Source: Paludibacteraceae bacterium
Lineage (GTDB): Bacteria > Bacteroidota > Bacteroidia > Bacteroidales > Paludibacteraceae
Assembly: GCA_024399575.1 (NCBI GenBank)
Contig: JAKSNT010000012.1
Coordinates: 1-39,981 of the forward strand
Direction of reading: 5' to 3'
Length of the DNA: 39,981 bases
Shown here: one piece after another, positions 10,701 to 19,198 of the stretch
Layout: every line of letters begins with the position of its first letter
Position numbering within the stretch: the stretch's first letter is position 1
The notes under the pieces: generated by a model
The model's database searches: none
What the model saw: the letters and a program-made list of their open reading frames with translations, nothing else
Told to the model about the DNA's origin: nothing
Translations under genes and position numbers: made by a program

Positions 10701-11985
10701 TGGTGCCGACAATGACATGAGACCCATCAGAAACGGCAATACGGGCATAGGAATAGCCAGTAGTACCGATAAGAGGCTGAAAACTGGAACTTACGTTGAC
10801 ATTGTCAATCATAATGCCAGCGACAGAAGAGTCGGGTGCCACAATATTCACATAATATGTCAGCAGACTCGTCGTCCCGCTGAAGACATCGTAGGTGGTG
10901 AAACTTGCAGTATCAGAAGGCATTTCAAGAGGGGCAATCATATACATCTCAGGAGTACCATTGCGAGCATTATCACCCCAACTGACGAGATACTGGAAGC
11001 AGACTGAACGCTTAGATGTCTCGACATAAGTGGATACATCATCGTCGTTCCAATCGATAATGCTTGTCTCGAAAGCCATAAGTGTATCAATGACAGAACC
11101 ATTGCGATAGACGTAAGTAGTATCTTCGATAGCCGTGATTTGCACGATGTTATGTTCCTGTCCGTTGGTCTTGACAAGTCCAAAATGCGAACCGAGCATA
11201 CGAATAGGAGCAGCCTGATGGACAGCAAGACTGGTACCAAGACGATCATCAGAACGAGCTTCCTGGTCGCCATTGAAGACAGCAACCGGCTTGTCGGCAC
11301 AGACAGTAGTACCAGAAAGACTGCTGGAAGCATCAGAGATTTCGTAATAGACCTCGCCCTGATAAAGGATAACAGTATAAGGGACTCCTGCAGGCTTGGC
11401 TGCAGCAGAAGTGGAGTTGCCAGCAACAGGAACCGAAGGAGTTATGACAACACGAGTCTCGCCAGGGGCAACCGCAATGACACAAAATTCAGAATTATAA
11501 CGCTCCTTATGATAGGTCTGGAGAACATACTCCTTGTCCAAAATCATAGACGGCATGACAAGCGAAGCGGCACCATCCTGCCCGACACTGGTGGACATGA
11601 ACAGAGATATCGGGAAATCGGTATTGACAAGAAGCGTCTTGTCAGAAACCTGGTCAGGCGAATTGAGATAGGCAAGATTGGTATTCTGAAGCTGCCAGAC
11701 AGTATCAGTCTGCAAATAAAAAGAATCGACAGGCGTAACACCATCGCCACGCATAATGCGAACCATGGTAGGCGTTGAGGCTGTCATAAAAAGATTAAGA
11801 TGGAGAATACCAGATGCCTGAGCACTACAGGACATATAAGAGAGATAAAATTCGGTACCATCAGACGACAAACTGCCAACATTGAGACAGCCATTATCGT
11901 CCTCGCCCAAGCCGACATAGATAGGGTCAGCCCAGAGACCGACACAGACAAGCAATCCAAATATGAACGTCAATATACGTTTCAT
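4792..11985 (-). CDS. Adhesin A: giant T9SS-secreted surface protein with 28 GCDS repeats
   Basis: Start ATG 11985 (MKRILTFIFGLLVCVGLWA) gives a clean signal peptide and 2397 aa; the upstream in-frame ATG at 12006 would add a charged leader. The start overlaps the stop of the barrel gene as ATGA, so translation is probably coupled. Residues 1 to about 554 resemble the IgGFc-binding-protein N-terminal domain (GTEFYLSYM, CADKPVAVFNGD, GQEHNIVQITA, TSIIDW). Residues about 555-2129 are 28 repeats of 48-66 aa, most with an early Cys, a W/F-x-G core, GxYxDSL, then GCDSxxxLxLxV. The C-terminal 268 residues hold a shared domain (WPSWMTEQKWQDVVAVVN, YNGGYTFDRFDWYVNG) and an 80-residue type A T9SS-like sorting signal ending DTDGRSKVIKILIK. 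Predicted to be exported through T9SS and anchored on the cell surface. The ligand is unknown. Confidence 0.85.
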   Translation of the reverse strand: MKRILTFIFGLLVCVGLWADPIYVGLGEDDNGCLNVGSLSSDGTEFYLSYMSCSAQASGILHLNLFMTASTPTMVRIMRGDGVTPVDSFYLQTDTVWQLQNTNLAYLNSPDQVSDKTLLVNTDFPISLFMSTSVGQDGAASLVMPSMILDKEYVLQTYHKERYNSEFCVIAVAPGETRVVITPSVPVAGNSTSAAAKPAGVPYTVILYQGEVYYEISDASSSLSGTTVCADKPVAVFNGDQEARSDDRLGTSLAVHQAAPIRMLGSHFGLVKTNGQEHNIVQITAIEDTTYVYRNGSVIDTLMAFETSIIDWNDDDVSTYVETSKRSVCFQYLVSWGDNARNGTPEMYMIAPLEMPSDTASFTTYDVFSGTTSLLTYYVNIVAPDSSVAGIMIDNVNVSSSFQPLIGTTGYSYARIAVSDGSHVIVGTNGGFVATAYGISSSAAYAFCIGLNGSNNNAHMFVDYNEIKSYIVCESPKGQWNVVLSDVVNTAYDSISWYDSYQDNITRIGAGDTLHHIFYNQPHDHLVYMHVHRVSPICHTPIVDVYCVNIYCADMYDITYDTIFACKHDTLLLFGGVDTVLTDTLPTYETLTYTRHFTTFYGCDSILTEQVFVSDPQPIDTFAVICSGERCFFGGKYYTESGVYYDTRQDHGCDYVVTLDLTVNPVYSFYDTVAVCDTELPYIWQRGGADTHPDAISHSVDTAKVYHTVNGCDSVYYLHFTVWDSYLFSDSVDICDTDTPYVWHGHSMSFSESGIYYDYLTSVHGCDSVHRLSLNIHPSYRFDEYDTICSNESYSWRGSTYTKMSGGEYEKQFFLSTAHGCDSLFVLHLFVNDTVNMLTNRIISDADSIVWDGVSFGGTKFQGTVDEVLPLGIHTFTHHYSSTVTGCDSLMTLRLIILESFDITILDTVCQHDRYVFGGSQVNTDSVGTFFVTDSLKTIAGYDSIVTLILSVNPVYYFEDAVSICSNETYSWHGFRFTSLSAGTYIKYDSLKTVHGCDSVYKLSISVSDTIAFERNVVICDVDTFHWDGRVYGGPKYKGAVDSVITVGSWLICHHYQRVATGCDSLLWLNVRVNPTYLINLADSVCQGDTYVFGSRTLATDVVGTFSYVDSLHTVSGCDSIVNLSLTVNPVYLFDSVSTICVNVPFSWRTHVYSNLSPGLHDFYDSLLSVHGCDSVYHLALTVIDTVSIIRNVIMCESDTVVWDGLVCAGPKYNGASDLLLHLGSQTIIHRYSHKSSGCDSVLRLVVEVRPTYAILIDDSICQNEDYWIGPNRYHFDSPGIYDIADTLVSSGGCDSLVGLRLYVHPTYDIVERHSICSNSVWDWHGRHFDHHPSGSYIFYDSLLSIHGCDSVYRLELSVFDTVVVTRIADICATDTIVWDDFVYAGPSYWGRSDVVLPVGHYHYVHTYSSLLTGCDSLMVLDLTVRSSYFNEHYATVCQGSTYSFSTLPPISCYSVGDFVYVDSLTSVYGCDSVELLHLHVNPVYFREMTMEICADDTAHWRSHTYHSLSAGVHIFWDSLTTSAGCDSLYKLVLTVRPVYHFLDRDTICGSGVYYWRNHYYTGYMYAVGGLMPGEHSFTDSYYSAYGCDSVYELRLMVLHSDFTTLPDDTVCRGDVYRFCGRDISCNTVGSFLLRDTLANSDGCDSVVVMRIVVHETYLFEESAVVCSNESIVWRNRLISGLPVGSNVIDDSLLTIHGCDSIYRLHLTVKESYLFEYEYSMCDYDTMLWRDHHIGRLPVGDYFYHDSLLSYSGCDSIYSMTLHVCPSYRVHDTVYMCSNEIIRYHNHRLIYNVAGRYTLVDTLSTVNGCDSIVQALIIVGQAYHFTQYELVCGLTAYEWRGRSLYFSGTYYDTLRTSEGCDSIFQLDLRLQEKYRFDAYRTICSGDSFYFRGMYVKDAGDHTFRAGSLEGCDSEYVLHLRVLPKYYREYTVSICLGDTYTFGGRILRRSGVYWDSLMTRAGCDSVTKLTLNVISAFHHVTYHDGQCTDDTIWFRGKSYTKSGIYYDSLVNSVGCDSVYELRLTMNPKYHFVKDTTVCDYSNFRWRGRPFRSSGVYWDSLETKIGCDSIYELRLTIIPTRRDSIFDTICLGDNYTFHGRIVRDAGVYADTVCFGDDEDCVITTLSLTVLEPTYFNRISVPDLCADDTVMVIGHTWRGASPLKYSVLFGDSARMQGFRNIEDEDYKGVIEVPVPNYPDKYKFVRPDRYSLTLRLSNGTCDATASESHFDFLVRWPSWMTEQKWQDVVAVVNDKYNGGYTFDRFDWYVNGHYVPSDRKSYIYLPERLAMGDEVYVCLTRTGESYCIPTCPIIVADRSALQVADVPFTLFPSQLPASGTARVESQVAGHYLLVDCMGHILAESDVDAGARFDLAMPSVPGVYMVYFYDTDGRSKVIKILIK
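5599..10323 (-). repeat. Array A: 28 tandem GCDS protein repeats
   Basis: I divided residues 562-2136 (counted from the ATG at 12006) into 28 consecutive units. Unit lengths in order are 63, 48, 59, 54, then four triads of 55+66+55 (the last 55+66+56), then 55, 62, 56, 55, 55, 55, 51, 51, 51, 52, 51, 52. All but three end with GCDS about 10-12 residues before the next unit: unit 2 has GCDY, unit 7 has GYDS, and the last unit has only EDC. At DNA level the GCDS codons appear as the near-constant plus-strand string ctgtcgcaacc. Two cysteines per unit suggest one disulfide per repeat. Confidence 0.92.
8068..9123 (-). repeat. Two-triad block (repeats 8-13) present in adhesin A and absent from B
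   Basis: These 1056 bp encode 352 residues, exactly two copies of the 55+66+55 triad. Repeats 1-7 of A match 1-7 of B, and repeat 14 of A onward matches repeat 8 of B onward; for example A16 and B10 share CQG, the extra Cys in the middle and HLHV at the end. The block therefore marks a gain in A or a loss in B at repeat boundaries. Confidence 0.8.
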
Positions 11986-12965
11986 TTCACACGATTTCGC
12001 TGACAATTTTTACAAAACTCACCAAGCAATACTGTCACTTTAACACCGGTATAGAAAGTATTTATCGCTGCACCAAGCGCTGAGCTGGTAGTATAATACG
12101 GACGAATGTTAAGACCAATGGCGTTGTCGTTCTCGAACCAGACAATATCGCCAAGAGTCTTTGTACTATTGACATTCAATGCTCCATATTCAGCATAGAA
12201 GGAAAGTTTCACTTTATAATCCTTACGCCAATGGTAACGCTCCTTACGAGATGTTGCGTCGAAGGTACGGTTCAGAATCTCGTAACCAATCTCGAAACAT
12301 CCAGAAACTCCGAAGCCGTACGACATTGGCTCCTTGGAACTACGGGTATAGTTGCGATAGAAATGATTCTGCATGTCGTAGAAATCGTCAAAATAACGAG
12401 GGTATGTGGCAGAGGTCTCGTAAGACATCTTACCTTCACCAGCGCCCCAAACCCCCACTGTCATCTTAGGACCGACAAGAAAATAGAAATGATTGTGCTT
12501 GTAACCCACCATGACAGGAAGTCCAGCCTGAAGACCATACTGATACTCTTGCCAATCATGTATGTCGTAATGACAAAGGGTCTCATCACCCTCGGTATCG
12601 CCAATCGTCTGGTCAAACTTATAGCCAACCATTGACATGGACGAAGAGATGAACTGCAACTCAAGACCGACCGTCAAAAGGAAATCACGATTATAACCAA
12701 GCCGTTCATAGCCAACGCCTATTGTAGAACCGACAAGACCTTTCAACTTGGAATTTGCCACCTGAGGGAAGAAACAACTATAGCCAGCAGATGTCCAAAG
12801 AGAGACATAATGCTCGGCATACTGATTTTTCTTTCCCCAAACAGTGAGACCAGGTTTCTTGTCCTTCCTTTTGGCGTTGACAGCCAAATCAGACGGCTCA
12901 GACCCCAAAACATAACCAATAGACAAAAATAGAAACAACAATATATATAATATCCTACATTTCAT
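11982..12965 (-). CDS. Outer-membrane beta-barrel-like protein between the two adhesin genes
   Basis: Start ATG 12965 (MKCRILYILLFLFLSIGYVLGSEP) gives a standard signal peptide and 327 aa; ATG 12980 would add MLYIE. The mature part shows alternating hydrophobic and polar strands rich in Gly and aromatic residues (GSTIGVGYERLGY, FLLTVGLELQFIS, YGLQAGLPVMVGYKHNHFYFLVGPKM, YGFGVSGCFEIGYEI), which fits a barrel of the PorT/OMP_b-brl_2 type. It lacks the N-terminal hallmark of PorP/SprF proteins. An unusual tail after the last strand-like segment contains CKNC and basic residues. The gene starts 27 nt after adhesin B and its TGA overlaps the ATG of adhesin A. By analogy with sprB-sprF pairs, it may help secrete or anchor the adhesins; this rests on position only. 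Confidence 0.65.
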   Translation of the reverse strand: MKCRILYILLFLFLSIGYVLGSEPSDLAVNAKRKDKKPGLTVWGKKNQYAEHYVSLWTSAGYSCFFPQVANSKLKGLVGSTIGVGYERLGYNRDFLLTVGLELQFISSSMSMVGYKFDQTIGDTEGDETLCHYDIHDWQEYQYGLQAGLPVMVGYKHNHFYFLVGPKMTVGVWGAGEGKMSYETSATYPRYFDDFYDMQNHFYRNYTRSSKEPMSYGFGVSGCFEIGYEILNRTFDATSRKERYHWRKDYKVKLSFYAEYGALNVNSTKTLGDIVWFENDNAIGLNIRPYYTTSSALGAAINTFYTGVKVTVLLGEFCKNCQRNRVK

Positions 12966-12992
12966 TTCAATATAAAGCATTTATCACATTAT

Positions 12993-15900
12993 TCATTCGT
13001 TTACTATAATCTTTTCGACAGCAAGACGCCCATCGTCAGTCCTGAAAGAGACCATATATATACCACTCACATAAGGAACAGACAGTACGACCTCGCCAGC
13101 AGTATCAAAATCGCCTTCGGACAAGACACGACCCGCACAATCACTTAGGACGTAATGACCAGGGACTTCGCTCTTCATAGTGACACTCTCGAAACTACGC
13201 ACATGAGAAGGGTAAATCATAAAAGGAATAGGTGAGACCTGAAGAGGAATACGGTCAACAACAATCAAAGGACAAGACGAGATAGAGTAAGATTCGCCCT
13301 CACGACGGAGATTGACATAAACTTCATCGCCAACAGCAAGAACATCAGGGAGATAGATATAAGAGCCACGAGCATCTGTGACACGCTTGCCATTGACATA
13401 CCATTCATAGAGGTCGAAAGTATAGCCACCATTATTCTTATCATTCAGAACAGCGACAACATCTTGCCACTTCTGTTCAGTCACCCAACTCGGCCACTTA
13501 ACAAGCACATTGGTCTGGAAATCGCTACCGGCAGGGTCGCAGATTCCATTATTCAAACGGACAGTCACTACATAATTGTCAGGACGGACATAGAACTGAT
13601 GGCTGTCACTATTAGGCATATCGACAACGATATTCCCATCATAATCAGCATCAATGATATCACGGAACCCCTGACTATGAGCATCGTCGGTAAACAGCAC
13701 GCTATACGAAAGTGGAGGAGTACCACCACAGACATGATCAATAGTGAAGAAAAGATCGTCAGCACATACATCAGCCACTGAAGTCCATGCGAAAACACTC
13801 GGATCAACACAATTGAGGAAAAGAGTAATTACTCGACAATCGAACCCACGAGGTGAACATATAGTATCGTAATAAACGCCAGACTTAGTCAGCTGCCGTC
13901 CACCGAAGGTATAAGATTCGCCAGTACAAATATTATGATATACAGTATCGTAAAGTGTCTCAACAAAAGAGAGATAAAGGACATAGACACTGTCGCAACC
14001 AATACTTGTCGACAAAGAATCATAGTAGATGCCAGAACGAGTGAAGCTGCGACGACGCCAAACATAAGGCTTGAAATCGCAGACGGCAGTATCAGTTTCG
14101 AAACGATAAGCAGGAATCATATTCAGACGAAGCTCAACGATACTGTCGCAACCGAGTTCAGTCTTCATTGAATCGGTATAGACACCACTCTTGGTGTAGA
14201 TCCTTCCATTGAGCGAGAATGTGTCATTGCTACACGTAATACTGTCAACAATAACACTATAGTATGAAGGATTGACACGAAGATGGAGTATATCAACACT
14301 GTCGCAACCATGGACACTATGTGTGGTATCGCCATAAACACCACTGTCCTTCAGGAAACGTCCAGCAAAATAGATGCTGTCGCCACCACAGAGAGTGACA
14401 TAGATATCATTCCAATAAGTATGATTGACCTTTAGATGCAGACAATAGATGCTGTCGCAACCACTGATAGACCGGTAATTGAAATAATGGTCTCCCTCAT
14501 CCTTGAGAAACTCATTCTGGAAATAGACACCATCATTATCGCAGATAGTATCCCAACGTTCGAAAAAATATGAAGGCTCTATCTCAAGACGCAATTCATA
14601 AACACTGTCGCAACCCCATCCAACAGTCTTAAGAGAATCAAAATATATGCCAGACTGGTTAATCTTGCGCCCACGCCAACTGTATGGACCGGAAGAAGTA
14701 CACCATATCTGCTCGGTCAAGAAATAGTAAGTCGGATGGACATAAACCATCATCTGAACGACACTATCGCAACCATAAATAGTTGACAGAGTATCAACAA
14801 ACATATAATGACCCGCAGGATAATCAATGGTATGTGAGAGATACTGGATGGTATCGCCCTCACAGAGATGCATCACATCGTTAGTATAATAAACAGGATG
14901 AACAAAAAGCGTCAACTCGTAGATGCTATCGCAACCAAGATGAGAAATAAGTTTGTCATTGATGACGTAAATGCCATCACGGCTATAGGACAACTCCATG
15001 CCCCGCCAAATGATTGTATCGCCTTCGCAAACATGCATCGTCTCGCTGAAAAAATAGCTTGGCAAAACAGTGAGCATCAAGCGATACACACTATCGCAAC
15101 CAACTCCGACGACATAACGATCCTCTTCGACAAGTCCTGGAACAGCAGGAGCATTATAATAATGCCCACGCCATGAATAATTCTCGCCATAACAAATCGT
15201 ATCCCTGGTAACAGAAAGGAAAGTAGGGTAAACAGTGACATTCACATCAACAACGCTGTCGCATCCAAAACGGTTCGGCATTGTGTCACGATAGTGGAAA
15301 GTGCCAGGTTCGTCGCACCAATAAACCTTAGTACAAAGCCTGAAAGAATCGCCCATGCAAACAGTAATATCACCGAGATCAGTATAGTCGGTATCATGAA
15401 CGTGAAGAGACAATTCGTAGATACTGTCACATCCATCGTAAGTCATCAAGCTATCATAAATCAGATAGTCACCAACAGCATAGTCTGCGCCATAGATAAC
15501 ACGACCACGCCACGAGAAAGAGGAGTTGACACAAACCGAACGATCTTCAGATTTAAAGAAATGGCGACCGACAGTAAGAACCAACTTGTAAACGCTGTCG
15601 CAACCGGCAAGGGTCTTCAGAGAATCAAAATATTCGTAAGTTCCTGGCCACATGTCATTAAAGGACAGTCCACGCCATGAGAGAGACTTGTCATCACAGA
15701 GAGAGAGAGAATCCACAAAAGAATAAGCAGGCAATACATGCAGATGGAGGATTTCGATACTATCGCAACCATAACGGTTAGGTATAGAATCAAAATATTC
15801 AAAATCGCCTACAGAAGAGCAATGGATCAAAGGAAGATAATTAAACCGATAGTAACTGCCTTGACAAGCAGTATCATAACGATGTATTTCATATTCAGGC

Positions 15901-18900
15901 AACACAGAAAGATACAAGTGGACTATACTGTCGCAACCAGTGAGTTTGGAAGTATTACGATTGACAATATCGTGAATACCAACAGGCAACACTACCCCAC
16001 TGTGTTTTCCTGGACACAGCGAACCTTTATAGACAATTCCATTCCACTCTATGCTGTCATCTTCACAAATGCTTTCAGAAAAATTGACTGATACGGTATC
16101 TAAAACAGTCAAAGACAATGAGTAAACACTATCGCATCGACAACCATTAGCGGTCACAAAAGAGTCAGTAAGTTCTATTGTCCCTGGTCGCAAATTCTCG
16201 TATAGTCTGCCATGCCAATAATAATTCCCATTGACACAAATTGCAGCTCGCTCATGAAAATAATATGAAGGATTTACATGCACCAAACGTTTCTCGACAC
16301 TGTCGCAACCATGAACTGATACAAACGAATCGACATACTCGTAATCACCAGCATTTGCGAATTTTATAAGACCACGTCCACCAATCAAGATGGAATCGCC
16401 GACACAAATAGTATCGCAACGCAGCTTGTCATAAGATGGACGGACAGTCAGACTAAGTCGATGAATGCTATCACAACCTGTAAATGTCCGACTGAAGTTA
16501 TGAGTGAAAACATTATAGCCATCATTACACTTATGGTCAGAAAATCCAGCAAACTTAGTGCCGGAATATATCTCACCATCCCAAACAATGCTGTCATAAT
16601 CACATATTTCACGAATGGTTTCAATAATAACAGTATCAAAAACCGTAAGTTGCAGATAGAATACACTGTCACAACCATCATGAGAGACGTAATTCTTCTG
16701 GAAATTATAAACTCCACCGGTAAGTCCAGAATATTCCTCACCTCTCCAACGATATGTCTCGTCAGAACAAATGGTGTCGTAATCGTAGTATGAGAAAGAT
16801 TCAAAAACAAACAATGAGAGACGATAGATACTGTCGCAACCAAAAGCAGTCACGCATGAGTCGAAATAAATGCCAGGAGAATCGAAGCGCAACGATTTAT
16901 GACCAGTCCAAACATAAGGCAATGCAGACTGGCATACAACAACGGTATCGTCATAGAAATAACTGTCGTGCACAGTAAAATGAAGATGATAGGAACTGTC
17001 ACAGCCATGAACCGAATGATAGACCTTCGATGTATCGCACGTATGAGACAACAAATATGGATTTTTGTCGCCCGAACCAGCTGACCAAACATAAGGAACG
17101 GAAACATCACAAATTCGGACAGTATCATAGAAATCGTAACGAGGATGGACTTTGAGTTCCAAAACCGATTCATACATACAACCGTTTTCGTATAGAGTGT
17201 CGACATAACGACCTGAAGCATAATATGGTTTGCCATGGAATACGTATGATTCGCCATAACAAATCTCACGTTCGAAAAGCTCGTCCTGAGGATTGGAAAC
17301 AAACAGAGACTCGTGAACCAGACTGTCGCAACCTTCGAACGAATTGTATCTTTTGACATATCGATATGTAACGTAAGTGTTCATGGTATCAGTGAGCAAA
17401 GTATCTTCACCATTGAACAGAATAACGGTATCACCAAAACACGCAAAAATATCATCACGGAAAATGTCAAATGTCTCGGCACAGAAAACACGTGCAGTCA
17501 CTGTATCGGATATCAAATTTCCACAGACCTGCTCCTTACGATAGACAATCATCATCACGTCGTGCGCAAGAGAGTCGTCAAAAGCATAATGGAACAAAGA
17601 CTCGTTACTCATCAAACGAGTCTCCCCTTCATAAACATCATACCATCTAATACTATCAGAACTCTCATTGACAACGGATTGAAAACCGACATGCCATTTT
17701 CCGTCAGAACTCTCGCAGACAGATAACTCGTCAACACGCTCGCTTTCAATCAGCATGTAAGCATCAAGGTTAAATAAGTCGAAACCCGGGTTATATGCGT
17801 AAGACCAATCGCTGCAGGACTCGTCCATAGTCTCACCATACACCAAAGCGACAAACTGTCCAGCACTGTTACTCAATATATGACTGCCCGAAGATACAAC
17901 TATCCGAGCAAAGGAATAACCAGACAATTCCGGCATTGGAGAAAAAGAGTTACCGACATTGACGCCATCAAGCATCATGCCAGAAAGTGAAGCTGTCGGA
18001 GCAACCAAATTGACATAATATACCAAATCGCACGAGGAGTCATGCCCATCAAAAGTCATGAAACGTATTTCGCCAGATGCCAATTCAAGAGGTGTAACCA
18101 AGGACATCGAAGGAGCACCAAATTGAGCATTGTCGCCCTGACTGACCATATACTGATAACAAATCACTGGCTTGTTGGTCTCTATGAACATAGTCTGAAC
18201 CAAATCATCCCAATCAATTATAGAAGTTTCATAAGAATCTATAGTATCAACAGGATTACCATTGAGATATACAACGGTTGCGCTGTCAACAGCTGTAAGT
18301 TCAACATAATTATGGCTCTGACCTGCAGTCTTGACAATAGCGAAACGCTTGCCCCAGTATTTCAAAGGCAAAGACTGATGAGAGAGCTGACTCGTACCAG
18401 CAGTTCTTTTGCGAGAATAGGCATTTTGATTCCCTGAAAAGACAGCAACATTATGGTCAGCACAAATATGAGTACCAGAAATATTTTCGGGAGAATAAGA
18501 TGTCCCATAATAGACCTGACCCTGATTCAACGAAACTGAAAAAGGTGTATGCGATGCGCGAGGAGCACCACTTGAGGTCATTGTAACGATTGGCGATTCA
18601 ATAGTCACCACAGTTACGCCAGGCTCTGTTGCCACAACAGCGAATTCAGTGGCATAATTTTCCTTGTAGAAAGATTGAACGACATACTCACGACCGAGCT
18701 GCGAAACTGGAAAGACCAAAGATGCATCGCCATCAAGTGCAGTACTATTCGCCATATAAAGAGACAATGGAGCAGAAGAAACAACCTTGAGACTTTTACC
18801 AGAAACAACATCAGGATTATTTAGATAAGCCAACGATGGATTGGAAAGATTCCAGATAGTATCACCTACAAAAGTAAACGAATCAATCAACACCCCCGAA

Positions 18901-19112
18901 TAGCCCTCGTAGATTGAAACAGTAGAAGGGACTGAAGCAGACATGAAAACATCAAGGAACAGAGAGCCACCTGAAGATTGGGCATTATTTGACAAATAAG
19001 AGAAATAGAATTCGGTTCCCGTACTTGTAAGTGGCGAATAATTAGACCATCTGTCACCAAACATGGCAACAGAAAAGAGTAAAGCCACAATAAATACAAA
19101 AAACCTACGCAT
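12993..19112 (-). CDS. Adhesin B: giant T9SS-secreted surface protein with 22 GCDS repeats
   Basis: Start ATG 19112 (MRRFFVFIVALLFSVAMFG) gives a clean signal peptide and 2039 aa; the earlier ATG at 19160 adds a leader unlike a signal peptide. Architecture equals adhesin A: an IgGFc-binding-protein-like N-terminal region to about residue 546 (GTEFYFSYLSNNAQSS, CADHNVAVFSGNQ, GQSHNYVELTAVD, TSIIDWDD), 22 GCDS repeats to about residue 1770, then the shared 269-residue C-terminal region (WPSWVTEQKWQDVVAVLN, NNGGYTFDLYEWYVNG) ending in a type A T9SS-like signal (SGIYMVSFRTDDGR, EKIIVNE). It is the first gene of the five-gene unit; the candidate promoter is about 90 nt upstream. B and A clearly arose by duplication but have diverged widely in the repeats. 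Family placement is good; ligand and role are unknown. Confidence 0.85.
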   Translation of the reverse strand: MRRFFVFIVALLFSVAMFGDRWSNYSPLTSTGTEFYFSYLSNNAQSSGGSLFLDVFMSASVPSTVSIYEGYSGVLIDSFTFVGDTIWNLSNPSLAYLNNPDVVSGKSLKVVSSAPLSLYMANSTALDGDASLVFPVSQLGREYVVQSFYKENYATEFAVVATEPGVTVVTIESPIVTMTSSGAPRASHTPFSVSLNQGQVYYGTSYSPENISGTHICADHNVAVFSGNQNAYSRKRTAGTSQLSHQSLPLKYWGKRFAIVKTAGQSHNYVELTAVDSATVVYLNGNPVDTIDSYETSIIDWDDLVQTMFIETNKPVICYQYMVSQGDNAQFGAPSMSLVTPLELASGEIRFMTFDGHDSSCDLVYYVNLVAPTASLSGMMLDGVNVGNSFSPMPELSGYSFARIVVSSGSHILSNSAGQFVALVYGETMDESCSDWSYAYNPGFDLFNLDAYMLIESERVDELSVCESSDGKWHVGFQSVVNESSDSIRWYDVYEGETRLMSNESLFHYAFDDSLAHDVMMIVYRKEQVCGNLISDTVTARVFCAETFDIFRDDIFACFGDTVILFNGEDTLLTDTMNTYVTYRYVKRYNSFEGCDSLVHESLFVSNPQDELFEREICYGESYVFHGKPYYASGRYVDTLYENGCMYESVLELKVHPRYDFYDTVRICDVSVPYVWSAGSGDKNPYLLSHTCDTSKVYHSVHGCDSSYHLHFTVHDSYFYDDTVVVCQSALPYVWTGHKSLRFDSPGIYFDSCVTAFGCDSIYRLSLFVFESFSYYDYDTICSDETYRWRGEEYSGLTGGVYNFQKNYVSHDGCDSVFYLQLTVFDTVIIETIREICDYDSIVWDGEIYSGTKFAGFSDHKCNDGYNVFTHNFSRTFTGCDSIHRLSLTVRPSYDKLRCDTICVGDSILIGGRGLIKFANAGDYEYVDSFVSVHGCDSVEKRLVHVNPSYYFHERAAICVNGNYYWHGRLYENLRPGTIELTDSFVTANGCRCDSVYSLSLTVLDTVSVNFSESICEDDSIEWNGIVYKGSLCPGKHSGVVLPVGIHDIVNRNTSKLTGCDSIVHLYLSVLPEYEIHRYDTACQGSYYRFNYLPLIHCSSVGDFEYFDSIPNRYGCDSIEILHLHVLPAYSFVDSLSLCDDKSLSWRGLSFNDMWPGTYEYFDSLKTLAGCDSVYKLVLTVGRHFFKSEDRSVCVNSSFSWRGRVIYGADYAVGDYLIYDSLMTYDGCDSIYELSLHVHDTDYTDLGDITVCMGDSFRLCTKVYWCDEPGTFHYRDTMPNRFGCDSVVDVNVTVYPTFLSVTRDTICYGENYSWRGHYYNAPAVPGLVEEDRYVVGVGCDSVYRLMLTVLPSYFFSETMHVCEGDTIIWRGMELSYSRDGIYVINDKLISHLGCDSIYELTLFVHPVYYTNDVMHLCEGDTIQYLSHTIDYPAGHYMFVDTLSTIYGCDSVVQMMVYVHPTYYFLTEQIWCTSSGPYSWRGRKINQSGIYFDSLKTVGWGCDSVYELRLEIEPSYFFERWDTICDNDGVYFQNEFLKDEGDHYFNYRSISGCDSIYCLHLKVNHTYWNDIYVTLCGGDSIYFAGRFLKDSGVYGDTTHSVHGCDSVDILHLRVNPSYYSVIVDSITCSNDTFSLNGRIYTKSGVYTDSMKTELGCDSIVELRLNMIPAYRFETDTAVCDFKPYVWRRRSFTRSGIYYDSLSTSIGCDSVYVLYLSFVETLYDTVYHNICTGESYTFGGRQLTKSGVYYDTICSPRGFDCRVITLFLNCVDPSVFAWTSVADVCADDLFFTIDHVCGGTPPLSYSVLFTDDAHSQGFRDIIDADYDGNIVVDMPNSDSHQFYVRPDNYVVTVRLNNGICDPAGSDFQTNVLVKWPSWVTEQKWQDVVAVLNDKNNGGYTFDLYEWYVNGKRVTDARGSYIYLPDVLAVGDEVYVNLRREGESYSISSCPLIVVDRIPLQVSPIPFMIYPSHVRSFESVTMKSEVPGHYVLSDCAGRVLSEGDFDTAGEVVLSVPYVSGIYMVSFRTDDGRLAVEKIIVNE
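13803..17474 (-). repeat. Array B: 22 tandem GCDS protein repeats
   Basis: Residues 563-1786 (counted from the ATG at 19160) divide into 22 units of 48-67 aa. Units 5-7 and 8-10 (15729-16799) form two triads equivalent to the four triads of adhesin A. Unit 2 has GCMY, unit 8 has GCRCDS with a two-residue insertion, and unit 22 has FDC in place of GCDS. Unit 22 matches the equally degenerate last unit of A, so it looks like a capping repeat. Confidence 0.9.
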
Positions 19113-19198
19113 TAATTTGAACTTAAAAAAAACACATTCTGCTAACAGTCTATGTGACAAATCTTAACAATACAAAAGACTTGTACTATAGCAATCTG

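Noticed and set aside
11982..12965. PorP/SprF assignment for the barrel-like protein
   Set aside because: The position fits, but the N-terminal PorP/SprF signature is absent, so I kept a general barrel-like call.
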